In this document: positions 9,736 to 18,357 of the stretch, in pieces
Numbering within the stretch: position 1 is the first letter of the stretch
How the letters are laid out: every line of letters starts with the position of its first letter
Source of the DNA: Bacteroidales bacterium UBA3297
Lineage (GTDB): Bacteria > Bacteroidota > Bacteroidia > Bacteroidales > Paludibacteraceae
Reading direction: 5' to 3'
NCBI GenBank assembly: GCA_002362105.1
Contig: DETD01000011.1
Span: 1 to 64,000 of the forward strand
Length of the DNA: 64,000 nt
Program-made: the position numbers and the translations under genes
Notes under the pieces: model-generated
Told to the model about the DNA's origin: nothing
Database searches by the model: none
Seen by the model: the letters and a program-made list of their open reading frames with translations, nothing else

Positions 9736-9924
9736 TTTACTCCTCTCTTTATATTGGCTTACCTTGTAACAGCAGTTGTTTGTAAAAAAAACATCAGTTT
9801 TTTCAACTTGTCCATGGCAAGTCTTTAGGTTCACTACTCTATATACGATAACAGAGAAACTGACAAAAAACAAGACGCTCTCACCGCCTTTTGCAGTCTG
9901 GTGCCACCTTTTCATAGCTAAAAA

Positions 9925-9954
9925 CAAAGATATAAAATGTTATTTCGCAAACAA
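9925..9954 (-). promoter_or_regulatory. Bacteroidota promoter of the RHS/T9SS operon
   Basis: Read on the minus strand: TTG (9954-9952), 19 bases, then TATCTTTG (9932-9925), matching the Bacteroidota -33/-7 pattern TTTG-N19-21-TAnnTTTG. Transcription would start near 9918, leaving a leader of about 180 bases before the first gene. Confidence 0.65.
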
Positions 9955-10005
9955 TACACTTTTAAACAATAGTTATCAACATTTTTTCTTTTTTTTGTGC
10001 CGTAT

Positions 10006-10036
10006 AAAAAAATGAGGATGCACCACTAACGGTGCA
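10006..10036 (-). terminator. Rho-independent terminator after small lipoprotein gene
   Basis: Minus strand: perfect 6-bp stem TGCACC/GGTGCA with a 6-base loop (10036-10019), then a T-rich run of seven (10012-10006). It lies about 65 bases after the 74-residue lipoprotein gene and insulates the operon to its left. Confidence 0.8.
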
Positions 10037-10102
10037 CCCCCATCCACTAATATAAATGAAGACAAGTGCTCAGCCAAATATATATGCGATGCTTTTCCCC
10101 CC

Positions 10103-10327
10103 TTATTCCAGATTGGTATCTAGTGAGTTGGAGGTACTGTTATCGACAGGAGTCTGTAGACAATCGTTCACGGTAACGGGAATAGGAACCTCGTGCACAA
10201 CGCACCATATATGTGGTGTTTCAACCTTTTGTACAGGTGTTACCTCTACATCGTCATCGTCGTTCGAACAAGAACAAAGACTGCTAGCGGCAAATGATAA
10301 AATGCCGCACAATAAAAGAAATCTCAT
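10103..10327 (-). CDS. Small acidic surface lipoprotein
   Basis: 74-residue protein with a lipoprotein signal peptide (lipobox SLCSC, Cys near 20) followed directly by SNDDDD. Acidic residues right after the lipid cysteine are the known surface-export signal of Bacteroidota lipoproteins, so it is probably exposed on the cell surface. The mature part is only about 55 residues. It contains NDCLQTPVD, which resembles SDCLGSPFD in the 180-residue lipoprotein encoded 250 bases upstream, so it may be a shortened paralogue. A rho-independent terminator follows. A TAGGTTTG sequence (10370-10363) lies 36 bases before the start and could be its -7 element. Function unknown. Confidence 0.72.
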   Translation of the reverse strand: MRFLLLCGILSFAASSLCSCSNDDDDVEVTPVQKVETPHIWCVVHEVPIPVTVNDCLQTPVDNSTSNSLDTNLE

Positions 10328-10360
10328 TGCAATTCAAATAAATATACTATATAACTACAT

Positions 10361-10407
10361 AGCAAACCTACCGGCAACCAGTTTAATGGTTACTGGGTCG
10401 GTTTGCT
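10361..10407. repeat. Imperfect inverted repeat upstream of small lipoprotein gene
   Basis: Outer arms AGCAAACC (10361-10368) and GGTTTGCT (10400-10407) are perfectly complementary, extended by three more pairs after one mismatch; an inner CCAGT/ACTGG pair is also present. No T-run follows on the minus strand, and only TTTATAAT follows on the plus strand, so it is a poor terminator. It covers a possible -7 element of the 74-residue lipoprotein gene, so an operator or leader hairpin is possible. Confidence 0.5.
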
Positions 10408-10579
10408 TTATAATACGCTATTAAAGCATTCATTAATTGCGGCAACAGCCATCATGCCATACAATACTTTATACTTCATGGCAAAAACATATTAAATATA
10501 CTATATCGAAAAATAAAACAGGGCATGCCGTTGATTCTAACCTGACGAATGCGGCGCTGGCTTGTTTTAATACCTATTA

Positions 10580-11122
10580 TTAGTAGCTGTAGAAATAGAG
10601 AGCTCCTTCGCTTTCTTTGCCGAGGTCAATGGTTTTAAGGTCTTCTGCATCGTTCATTGTTGCAGGGCGGACGTAGAAAACCTTAGGTGTTGCACCTTTC
10701 ACTTTTGCTGTGATGTCGAATCTGCAAACGCAGTCCGCTCTATCTTCGCTGGTATTAGCATCGTAGGGTTTAACAACGAGCGTGTCTCCCTTTATATCAA
10801 TATCCATTTTAGGAATTGCGTCACAACCCATTGTAAAGTTGTTGGCAGTAAATAAAATTTCGCCTTTATTCTTATCGAATGTGTACGAGAAAAATGTGGC
10901 TATAATTTGTGAATTTTTTAAACTGAAAAGCGGTTGGATAGAATCGTTAGATTCGTCAGATGCATCAAAAGGAGATCCAAGGCAGTCGCTTGCCTCTACA
11001 AATTCTGAAGTCAGCTTGTTGGTAACGATGCTTGTAACTTCGTCCTCCTCATCGCTATCGCAAGCATTGAAATTCAGAGCCGTGAGTGCGACAACTCCGC
11101 ATAATAGTAAAGTTTTTTTCAT
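10580..11122 (-). CDS. Acidic surface lipoprotein, unknown function
   Basis: 180-residue protein. The start at 11122 gives a clean lipoprotein signal MKKTLLLCGVVALTALNFNAC; the more distal in-frame start at 11188 lies upstream of a -7 promoter match and would spoil the signal. Cys21 is followed by DSDEEDE, an acidic surface-export signal. The mature part has several beta-rich stretches and a CVCRF motif. It shares an SDCLGSPFD-like segment with the small lipoprotein downstream. No family was recognised. It stands between the RHS operon and the mannanase gene with its own promoter, so its role is not set by its neighbours. Confidence 0.8.
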   Translation of the reverse strand: MKKTLLLCGVVALTALNFNACDSDEEDEVTSIVTNKLTSEFVEASDCLGSPFDASDESNDSIQPLFSLKNSQIIATFFSYTFDKNKGEILFTANNFTMGCDAIPKMDIDIKGDTLVVKPYDANTSEDRADCVCRFDITAKVKGATPKVFYVRPATMNDAEDLKTIDLGKESEGALYFYSY

Positions 11123-11163
11123 GATATAAAAATTTAATTGGTGTGTTAGACAAATATCAACTG

Positions 11164-11171
11164 CAAATATA
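11164..11171 (-). promoter_or_regulatory. -7 promoter element of the 180-residue lipoprotein gene
   Basis: Minus strand TATATTTG matches TAnnTTTG and lies 42 bases before the chosen start codon. No good -33 TTTG was found at the right distance, so confidence is moderate. Confidence 0.4.
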
Positions 11172-11224
11172 TAAAAAAAGTATATCAATCCTAATAATTT
11201 TAAAAAAAATGCTGTAAGACAGAT

Positions 11225-11260
11225 AAAATAAAGGCAGACTGCTTGCGCAACCTGCCTTTA
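11225..11260 (-). terminator. Terminator-like hairpin in the 11.1-11.45 kb gap
   Basis: Arms TAAAGGCAG (11229-11237) and CTGCCTTTA (11252-11260) pair perfectly over 9 bp with a 14-base loop. On the minus strand the stem is followed by TTTTATCT. The mannanase gene already has its own terminator 150 bases earlier, so this is either a backup or the end of a short unrecognised transcript. Confidence 0.55.
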
Positions 11261-11406
11261 ATTGCCATCGTTGGAACGGATGGCCATACAATTTGTGAAA
11301 AGTGTTAGTGTAGTTTTTATTAAAAATGTAGTTAGTTGTTATAGACTGTTTACAGTTCAATATGTCTTTACCGGGTAAAGTTTTTAGCGTCCTGTTTGTT
11401 CGGTGT

Positions 11407-11447
11407 AAAAGCCTTCTCGTGAAACCCTTTCAGGAGAAGGCTTTTTT
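11407..11447 (-). terminator. Terminator of the mannanase gene
   Basis: Stem GCCTTCTC (11411-11418)/GAGAAGGC (11434-11441), extended by flanking A-T pairs. Four Ts follow on the minus strand and six on the plus strand, so it can work in both directions. It begins within ten bases of the mannanase stop codon. Confidence 0.85.
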
Positions 11448-11450
11448 CAC

Positions 11451-14201
11451 TTACTTTTTAATAAACTTAAAAACCTTACCATCTATATTCGCAAAATAAA
11501 TACCATTCGTCCAGTTGCTGACTTCCAGCTTGTTGGTACCGTGCTGTAATTCACCTGTGTATACCACACGCCCAATAGCGTCGGAAATAACCAGGAAGTC
11601 GCCCTCTTTAGCTTCGATGTTCAATTCGCTGTTGTCGGAGAGGTAGATGTCGGCTACCCCATCAGCATACAGTTCGTTTACGTAGGTGTTGCTGCATTCG
11701 TCGAGAACAGCCATCTTGGCTTCGTCCTTCCATGCGTCGGTCACTGTTTTACCCCAGTCGCCCGATGCGGTCCATGTTTCGGTATTGTTCCAGTTGTTGA
11801 TAGAAATGTTGGAATAAGAGGCCAAAACAGGATCTGCCGTCGCGTCCTTTACCACATCGAGGTACTCTACCGGGCTGCCGTTGCCATACCACGACCAAGC
11901 CAACCAGCCCACATTCTTCTCTTTGCAGTAAGCGATAATCTTTTCCTCGTCGACGTCTCCGTCGCTGTGGAACCAGCCGAACTCGCCAATACAGAGTGGC
12001 AGGTCTTGGTTGATAACGCCGTCGATGTTTGGTATTACCTTGTTTGTGTTGCCGGCACCGCCGTACATGTGGATGGAGAAGATGACGTTGTTGTCGACAT
12101 CGGCTGCCATAACTTCTTTACCGTAGGTGTGGATGGTGGCAGCGCTCTGGCCGTAGCCGCCGGCGTCGACCATAATGCAGTGACGGAGCCCTGCGTTACG
12201 GATAACAGGAATCGCCTTCACATAACCGTCGCGCCAGTTGGTAGCGGCCGACGAGTTGTGCCATTCGTTGGCGATGTTGATGATGACGTATGGCTCGGTA
12301 CCTTTCAATACAGGAGCCAGATTTGCGAAATAATTGGCAGCACCTACCAGGTCTGCAATTTCGTCGCTTCCCGTCACGTCGTGTACCTCCAGAATGGCTA
12401 CCATTCCATATTCCTTGCATTTGTTGACAATCTCTTGTACCTCAGAAGCACTGTCGTTGTTGTATTTTACACCGTTGCCCAATACAACACGTACAGCATT
12501 CGCACCGTATTTGTGTATAGCTTCCAACTGATTGTAGGCAGAACTCTTAAACCAAGTGTAGGCCAAGTTCACACCGCGCATAACGAACTCGTTGCCGCAG
12601 TGGTCGAGCACCTTCGAACCGTCGACTTTAATGCCGTCTACATCCGACACCTTGAATTCGTAAACAGGAGCGTCGTTGTCTTTCTCAATTCTAACATAGT
12701 CGACAACCGCCCACGTCCATATAGGGGTCAGTTTCACAATGTTCTCACCGGCAGAGAAATCGTAAGTGCCAACAAGGCATTCGCCCATTTGGTCGGTACT
12801 CTTGTCGCTGGTGCTTTCGCCGAGGTTGGCGGTGCCGCCAATGCCGTTCACAGCACAGCTAATCTGCTTGAAGCCGTAAAGCGAGTTGTAGCCTACATAT
12901 ACTTTGTATGAACCTTTAGCAACCAGATTGACTGTGAGGTTAATGTAGTCGTCTTCGTTCATCAGGTTGAGTACACCCTTACCCGATTTTTTCGATACGG
13001 TAACCTCGGTTGCCTTATAGTCGTTCGAGCATTCAACTTCGTAGATGCCTTTAGCTTCAGAAGCCGCACACACTTCGTCGAGCTCCATCTCCTCTGCTCC
13101 TGCAATGTAGGTTCCCCAGCCGGCCATCTCGTCGAGAGTGATGATGCTTTCGCTACTCATAGCACTCTGCCACAACTCTTTGCTGGTTTGGTCGATGAAA
13201 CCGCCACCCCACGAGTTGTACCATGGCATCCACCACGACCACATATCGCCATTGGCAACCGCTTCGGTCGGATTCACGATAGGTCCGTTCTCGGTAAGGG
13301 CCATTATATGGTCTGAACCCATTTTGCTGACTATGGTGTTCCATGTGGCAATGTTCGAACTGTTGTTGTTCGCCCCGTTGTAGAGGTCAACACCAATCAC
13401 GTCGACATAGCTGTCGCCTGGATACCAGGCCTCGTCGTAGGCGTAACCCTTGCTCGGATTTTTTTCCAAGTTCCATACCCAAATCAGGTTCTTTACCCCA
13501 TTTACGTTTACCATACGGTCGTAAACCAGACGGTAGAGCGATACGTAGCTCTCTGCGCCTTTGGTACCCCACCAGAACCAGCCGCCTGCGGCTTCGTGTA
13601 GCGGCCGCCATACGGCGGCTACACCCGATTTCTGCAGGTCGAGGAACAGGCCGGAAACAATGTCGATATCGTTAATAAGTGTTTTATACACCTCTGAATT
13701 GGTGTCCCATTCGGTAGTACCACTCTTGAAGCCCTTGGTGTAGTCGAACACGGTGTAGTTGGCGTTTGCGCTCTTGTCGTAGAAAGCGCTGTCCTTACCC
13801 GGACGCCAATGCCAGCAGAATGCTGGAATACCACCATCTTTATAGAGTTCTTTTGCGAGCGATATGCCGCTGTTGGTGTATTGTTGGTACCAGCCTTCGT
13901 CGGAATGCGCGCCAGTGGCGTTCAGCAGGTCAACCCCAACCAAGGCCGGATATTTACCGCCGTCGATGGAATGAAGGTACGACACATCGACTTGGGTCTT
14001 ATAGCTGGAACCTCCGTTGTCCATGTCACCGCACATTACGCCTGAAACTGTTTTCTTCCCGAAATTGGTATATAAAAAGTCGTAAATCTTCTTAGCACCC
14101 TCCGTCGCGTCCTTCGTGACGGGAGTAGTGCTGATTGCCGCATACGACTGTGTAGTCAGTCCGGCGGCCAAAGCCATTAGGTATAAGAATTTCGTGCTCA
14201 T
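11451..14201 (-). CDS. Secreted bimodular beta-mannanase, GH26-CBM-GH5, T9SS-sorted
   Basis: 916-residue endo-acting enzyme that should cut beta-1,4-mannan. Signal peptide residues 1-21. GH26 domain about 28-368 with acid/base Glu203 in WRPLHEAAGG and nucleophile Glu304 in ALTENG. A linker domain about 385-508 resembles a CBM35-type carbohydrate-binding module. The GH5 domain, about 515-775, resembles bacterial mannanases (GH5_8 type), with acid/base Glu646 in NIANEW and nucleophile Glu740 in IGEFGW. The last 75 residues form a T9SS sorting domain (ISDAIGRVVYTGEL, NGIYFANI, FKFIKK), so it is exported and surface-attached or released. The hybrid regulator immediately upstream on the same strand probably controls it. 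Two mannanase folds in one chain would give complementary cuts on decorated mannans. Confidence 0.95.
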   Translation of the reverse strand: MSTKFLYLMALAAGLTTQSYAAISTTPVTKDATEGAKKIYDFLYTNFGKKTVSGVMCGDMDNGGSSYKTQVDVSYLHSIDGGKYPALVGVDLLNATGAHSDEGWYQQYTNSGISLAKELYKDGGIPAFCWHWRPGKDSAFYDKSANANYTVFDYTKGFKSGTTEWDTNSEVYKTLINDIDIVSGLFLDLQKSGVAAVWRPLHEAAGGWFWWGTKGAESYVSLYRLVYDRMVNVNGVKNLIWVWNLEKNPSKGYAYDEAWYPGDSYVDVIGVDLYNGANNNSSNIATWNTIVSKMGSDHIMALTENGPIVNPTEAVANGDMWSWWMPWYNSWGGGFIDQTSKELWQSAMSSESIITLDEMAGWGTYIAGAEEMELDEVCAASEAKGIYEVECSNDYKATEVTVSKKSGKGVLNLMNEDDYINLTVNLVAKGSYKVYVGYNSLYGFKQISCAVNGIGGTANLGESTSDKSTDQMGECLVGTYDFSAGENIVKLTPIWTWAVVDYVRIEKDNDAPVYEFKVSDVDGIKVDGSKVLDHCGNEFVMRGVNLAYTWFKSSAYNQLEAIHKYGANAVRVVLGNGVKYNNDSASEVQEIVNKCKEYGMVAILEVHDVTGSDEIADLVGAANYFANLAPVLKGTEPYVIINIANEWHNSSAATNWRDGYVKAIPVIRNAGLRHCIMVDAGGYGQSAATIHTYGKEVMAADVDNNVIFSIHMYGGAGNTNKVIPNIDGVINQDLPLCIGEFGWFHSDGDVDEEKIIAYCKEKNVGWLAWSWYGNGSPVEYLDVVKDATADPVLASYSNISINNWNNTETWTASGDWGKTVTDAWKDEAKMAVLDECSNTYVNELYADGVADIYLSDNSELNIEAKEGDFLVISDAIGRVVYTGELQHGTNKLEVSNWTNGIYFANIDGKVFKFIKK

Positions 14202-14223
14202 TGTAGTAAAATTTTTACATGAG

Positions 14224-14231
14224 CAAAGCTA
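14224..14231 (-). promoter_or_regulatory. -7 promoter element of the mannanase gene
   Basis: Minus strand TAGCTTTG fits TAnnTTTG, 23 bases before the start codon. There is no -33 TTTG at the usual spacing, as expected for a promoter that depends on an activator such as the adjacent hybrid regulator. Confidence 0.45.
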
Positions 14232-14286
14232 TCAAAGTACGTTTGAATAGAGCAGGAGAATAGTCTCAAAAAAATGTAAAATTGTT

Positions 14287-17200
14287 TCAACGCACTGATT
14301 TTGGCGTATTTCCGAAGAATTCTTTAAAGCGCCGACTGAAATAAGAGGGGTCGTTAAAGCCTACAGCATAGGCTACATCGCTGACCGACATCTGCCCTTC
14401 TTCGAGCAGTTTTTTCGACATGTTCAAGCGGTATTCGGTCAGAATTTCGATAGGGGTCTTGTCGGTAATCGATTTAAGGCGTCGGCTGAGTGTTGCCTTG
14501 CTCATGCCCAGTTCACGTACAAAATCGGGCAGAGAGTAGAGCGGATTCGCATAGTTGGCTTTCACCAGTCCGATAATCTTGTCCAGCAACGGATTTATGG
14601 TATCGTTGGCAGCCTCTTCGTTACCTTCGTAGGTGCTGGTCAGTGCCTTTATCTGTATTTTTTGCTGCCACAGCAGGAAGTTGCAGATTTTAACTAACAA
14701 TTCGTCGTCGGCAAATGGTTTGGCAATATAGTCGATAGCACCCATCGACAGGCCTTTCAGCCTCACATTGTTCTCTGTTTTCGCAGAAAGGAAGAGCAGC
14801 GGGATATTTGATGTGAGTAGATGTGCGCCTAGTTTCTCATACATCTCTATACCGTTCATTTCTGGCATGTCGACGTCGCTTATAATAAGGTCGGGCACGT
14901 TTGCCTGTGCCAGGCTAAAGCCCTGTTCGCCGTTGTGTGCCGTCAGTACCTCGACGTAAGGGGAGAGCAGGCTGCCGATGTGGTCTAAAATAAGTTCGTC
15001 GTCGTCGACCACCAGAATCGATTTGCCCGTCAGCAGGTCTTTGTTGATGGCCAGTTCCACTGTTTTTTTGTCTTCCTGCACGTCAATTGGTTCGTCGACG
15101 CATTTTGGTAGCGCAATTTCTACCGTGGTACCCTCCCCCTCTTTGCTGGTAATGTCAATAGAGCCCTTGTTCTTGCGGATATAGTCAGATACAATTTTGA
15201 ATCCGTAACCATAACCGGCCTCTTGCTCGGTTCCGGAAGTAGAGGTCACATTACCGCCCGCCAACAACTCGTCGACTTTCTGCTGAGGCATACCAACCCC
15301 CTCGTCTACTACCTTTATAATGGTGTTACAATCGTTTTCACCCATAATAACAGACACTTTCCTGCCTTTGGGCGAGAACTTTACAGCATTCGTGACCAAA
15401 TTGCGGACAATCGTCGAGAACATACGGGTATCGGTCCAGGTCATGAATCCGGTTTTCCCAATTTGGCAGAGTTCAATGTCTTTTTCACCGGCCAAGCCTG
15501 TCAGTAACGAAAGAGCCTCTTCCACCAACAGGTTGGCATCTACAGCCGTTGGATGGTAAAGAGAAAGTTCGGTTTCACCATTTGCCCATTGTAGCAGGTC
15601 GACCATTTGTTTTTGCAGGTTTTCCGACTCTTTGCTGAGTTTGGTCAAGATGCGTTGTTGGTCGGCGGGTGCGTACACTTGTGTTAATAACCGCTTTAGC
15701 GTAGAAACAATGGCAAACATAGGGTTCTTGAGGTCGTGCGCAACCACCGACACCAGTTGGTCTTTTTGTTTGAGTGTGTTGAGCAACGACTGGTTAGAAG
15801 CCTCAATTTCCGATTTTTGTTCAGCCAGCCGCAAGTTGGCATCGTTCAAGTCACGGGTTCTTTCGTTAACCATTTGTTGCAGTTCCTGCCGGTATGCGTT
15901 CAACCTTCGCATCCTGATACGGTAGAAAGCAAAGAACAGTCCCAATAAGAACAGACCGACTAGCGTGTAGAACCAGCCCGTCTGCCACCAAGGGGGCGAC
16001 ACTGAGACGGGCAGGGTTATTATTTTTGCCGGCTTATCTCCTGAAAAGGCCGCCAATTCAATACGGAAGTTTCCCGATGGCAGGAATCCGACGTCGATAC
16101 TCCGCTTGTCGCCCAGCTCAATCCAACTGGAGTCTATTTCAGGAATTCGGTATTTAGGAAGAAGAGTGTTCGAGAAAGACAAGTCAACCAGATCAAAATC
16201 AAGTGTGAAGCGGTTTTGGCTGTAGGCCAGTTTAAGTTCGTCGAGCTCTTTCAGCGGAACCGGTAGAAGTTTCGAGCCAGTTGGCACCGCTTCGCCGTTA
16301 ATTCTCAATTGCGAGAAGGCCATATAGTCGGCCTGCATGTTTGTTTGAACTTTGGGTTGTACACAAACGAAGCCGTCTTTGCAACCGAAGAAGATGTTGC
16401 CTGTTTCAGCCAGCAGGCAAGCCCTGCCTGTGAAGTAGTCGAGTGAAGGCAGTGCCCTGGCGGGCATGACCGGCCGGTAGGTCTTGTGTTTTATGTCGAT
16501 GGCGAGAATTCCGTTTGAGCCGCTTGCCCACAGCACACCATTACTGTCGAAAATTACCGACGCATATTCACCGTTCGGCACGTATGACAGCGGTCCAAGA
16601 TTGGCATCGTTTGGGTCGAACACCAAAAGCCCCTTGTTGGTGGCTGCGTAAAGGTAGTTGGCGGCATCGGCCACACAATGGTTGACGTGCAGAGGATTGC
16701 TCAGCAGCGATTTGTCGGCATCGGGCAGAATAGGCTTGAAATGTCCGCCCCTGTTACTCCAGATGGTTCTTGCCGAATACAATCTGATGGAACCGTCGGG
16801 CTTTTGGCAAGAGCCTTCCAGCCAGAGGTCGGGATAGTTATTCATAGAAGAATCGGTCAGTACCAGCCGTTCCCACTTGTTGCCTTTCCCGCAGTAGATG
16901 CCGTCGCCGGCAACCGAAACATAGAGGGTTCCATCGTCCGTGCGGCATATATTCTTGGTTGTAAAGCGCGGATTTGTTATTCCGTTGTAGTTGAGTGTCG
17001 ATAGTGCGCCAGTCTTTAGGTTTAAGCGGTTGGTTTTACCGCCCCAGTAGCCAATCAGGAAGTCGCTACCCTCTTTTATTATAGTCAGCACGCAGTTCGA
17101 CGATAGACCAGCTATGCTGCGTTTAACCTGCAAGTGGTGGTCGAAGAGGTAAAGACCCAGCCCGTCGGTTCCCATCAGTAGGTTGCCGTCGTCGGTAGCG

Positions 17201-18246
17201 CAGAACGAAGCCCCAACGGCAACGGGGAAACCAACATCTTTCGACTTTACATAGGCATATCCATCCACCGAAGTGGTACGCCATACGCCCGAACTTTGGG
17301 TAGGCACCCAGATGTTGCCAGCCTTGTCGACAAACAGGGAAGAGATTTTGTTCAAGGCGTCTTCTGGCGCGTTAAGCGGAACAACCTTGTCGTAGGTGAA
17401 GTCCTTACCGTTGAATCTGCATTTCCAGAGCCCGTCGCCCAGCGTACCCATCCACAAATATCCGTTATGGTCTCTAACCACGGCAGTAACGTAGTTGAAG
17501 GGCGCATTCACCTTCCTCAACAGTGGAGCGTCGGCCTCGTTAGAGAGTTCGGCCAGCCACATGGGGCCCGCAGTCGAACAGATGAGGATGTGGTTGTCGT
17601 CGAGGTTGAACAAATCGTTTACCAGTCCACCCTTGACGATGGTCTGTGGAATAATTCTTCCGTTTTTGTCGAGTATCAGCCAACCGTTGTAGTTGCCAAC
17701 CCAATAGCGCCCGAATTTGTCGGTACACACGTCAAGAATGTTGTTGTTGTAGTCCGATTCTACCTTTTTGAATTGTCCGTTATGTTTGTCGAACAGATAG
17801 ATGCCGCACGCGGTAGAAAGCAAACCCCTTCCGTCTTGTTGGACGGAAAAGCCCTTTACGTCGTATCTCGGTTTGTTTACAGGAAGGAAAGAAGAGATAT
17901 CCTCAAATTGTCCTGAATCATCGTTATACGAGAACAGTACCGAGTTCGAACTGGAGAAAGTCGGTCTGTTGTTCGGAAGTAGAAAACAGTAGGCGATGTC
18001 GTTCTTCAGTATTGCGGTATCGGTTGCGGAATTGTAGTTCTTGAAATTTGTGCCGTCGAACCGGCTAATGCCACAGCGGGTGGCTATCCAAATGAATCCG
18101 TTTTTGTCTTGGCAGACTGCATTGACCGAGTTGCTGCTTAAACCGTCTTCTACCGTGTAGTGCGCAAAAAGTACCCTTTCGGCACCCACAGAGGAGAGCG
18201 AGACTAGCAACAATGCAAAAAATACTATCTTTTTGAATACGGACAT
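14287..18246 (-). CDS. Hybrid two-component system sensor/regulator (mannan locus)
   Basis: 1,319-residue one-protein signalling system. Signal sequence residues 1-22; a periplasmic sensor of two-component beta-propeller repeats (many WxGT/W-type blades) followed by a Y_Y_Y domain, about 23-745; one membrane segment about 755-777; HisKA with phospho-accepting His in VVAHDLKNP near 835; HATPase about 945-1060 (N box LVTNAVKFSPKG, VDEGVGMP); receiver domain about 1078-1195 with acceptor Asp in ISDVDMP near 1122 and the Lys of AKPF; AraC-type DNA-binding domain about 1230-1319. Such proteins sense oligosaccharides and activate nearby polysaccharide-utilisation genes. Its neighbours are a mannanase and a remnant sugar transporter, so manno-oligosaccharide is the likely ligand. 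Confidence 0.96.
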   Translation of the reverse strand: MSVFKKIVFFALLLVSLSSVGAERVLFAHYTVEDGLSSNSVNAVCQDKNGFIWIATRCGISRFDGTNFKNYNSATDTAILKNDIAYCFLLPNNRPTFSSSNSVLFSYNDDSGQFEDISSFLPVNKPRYDVKGFSVQQDGRGLLSTACGIYLFDKHNGQFKKVESDYNNNILDVCTDKFGRYWVGNYNGWLILDKNGRIIPQTIVKGGLVNDLFNLDDNHILICSTAGPMWLAELSNEADAPLLRKVNAPFNYVTAVVRDHNGYLWMGTLGDGLWKCRFNGKDFTYDKVVPLNAPEDALNKISSLFVDKAGNIWVPTQSSGVWRTTSVDGYAYVKSKDVGFPVAVGASFCATDDGNLLMGTDGLGLYLFDHHLQVKRSIAGLSSNCVLTIIKEGSDFLIGYWGGKTNRLNLKTGALSTLNYNGITNPRFTTKNICRTDDGTLYVSVAGDGIYCGKGNKWERLVLTDSSMNNYPDLWLEGSCQKPDGSIRLYSARTIWSNRGGHFKPILPDADKSLLSNPLHVNHCVADAANYLYAATNKGLLVFDPNDANLGPLSYVPNGEYASVIFDSNGVLWASGSNGILAIDIKHKTYRPVMPARALPSLDYFTGRACLLAETGNIFFGCKDGFVCVQPKVQTNMQADYMAFSQLRINGEAVPTGSKLLPVPLKELDELKLAYSQNRFTLDFDLVDLSFSNTLLPKYRIPEIDSSWIELGDKRSIDVGFLPSGNFRIELAAFSGDKPAKIITLPVSVSPPWWQTGWFYTLVGLFLLGLFFAFYRIRMRRLNAYRQELQQMVNERTRDLNDANLRLAEQKSEIEASNQSLLNTLKQKDQLVSVVAHDLKNPMFAIVSTLKRLLTQVYAPADQQRILTKLSKESENLQKQMVDLLQWANGETELSLYHPTAVDANLLVEEALSLLTGLAGEKDIELCQIGKTGFMTWTDTRMFSTIVRNLVTNAVKFSPKGRKVSVIMGENDCNTIIKVVDEGVGMPQQKVDELLAGGNVTSTSGTEQEAGYGYGFKIVSDYIRKNKGSIDITSKEGEGTTVEIALPKCVDEPIDVQEDKKTVELAINKDLLTGKSILVVDDDELILDHIGSLLSPYVEVLTAHNGEQGFSLAQANVPDLIISDVDMPEMNGIEMYEKLGAHLLTSNIPLLFLSAKTENNVRLKGLSMGAIDYIAKPFADDELLVKICNFLLWQQKIQIKALTSTYEGNEEAANDTINPLLDKIIGLVKANYANPLYSLPDFVRELGMSKATLSRRLKSITDKTPIEILTEYRLNMSKKLLEEGQMSVSDVAYAVGFNDPSYFSRRFKEFFGNTPKSVR

Positions 18247-18268
18247 CTTTTGAAGTGCATATTATATA

Positions 18269-18276
18269 CAAATATA
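18269..18276 (-). promoter_or_regulatory. -7 promoter element of the hybrid regulator gene
   Basis: Minus strand TATATTTG fits TAnnTTTG and lies 23 bases before the start codon. No -33 element was seen. Confidence 0.4.
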
Positions 18277-18357
18277 TAAATAACTGATGGAAAATAAGGT
18301 GTGTTGAAAAATTAATGTGTATTTGCCAAATAAGCTTTACTAATAATTCTAATACAA

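Noticed and set aside
9736..9927. Longer N-terminus for the first barrel protein
   Set aside because: The extension would begin inside the predicted promoter and would bury a clear signal peptide.
11157..11360. 67-codon minus-strand open frame after the mannanase terminator
   Set aside because: Runs through a terminator-like hairpin, has no ribosome-binding site and no protein-like pattern.
11967..12911. Plus-strand open frame of 314 codons opposite the mannanase
   Set aside because: Shadow of the CBM-GH5 region, whose catalytic motifs are intact on the minus strand.
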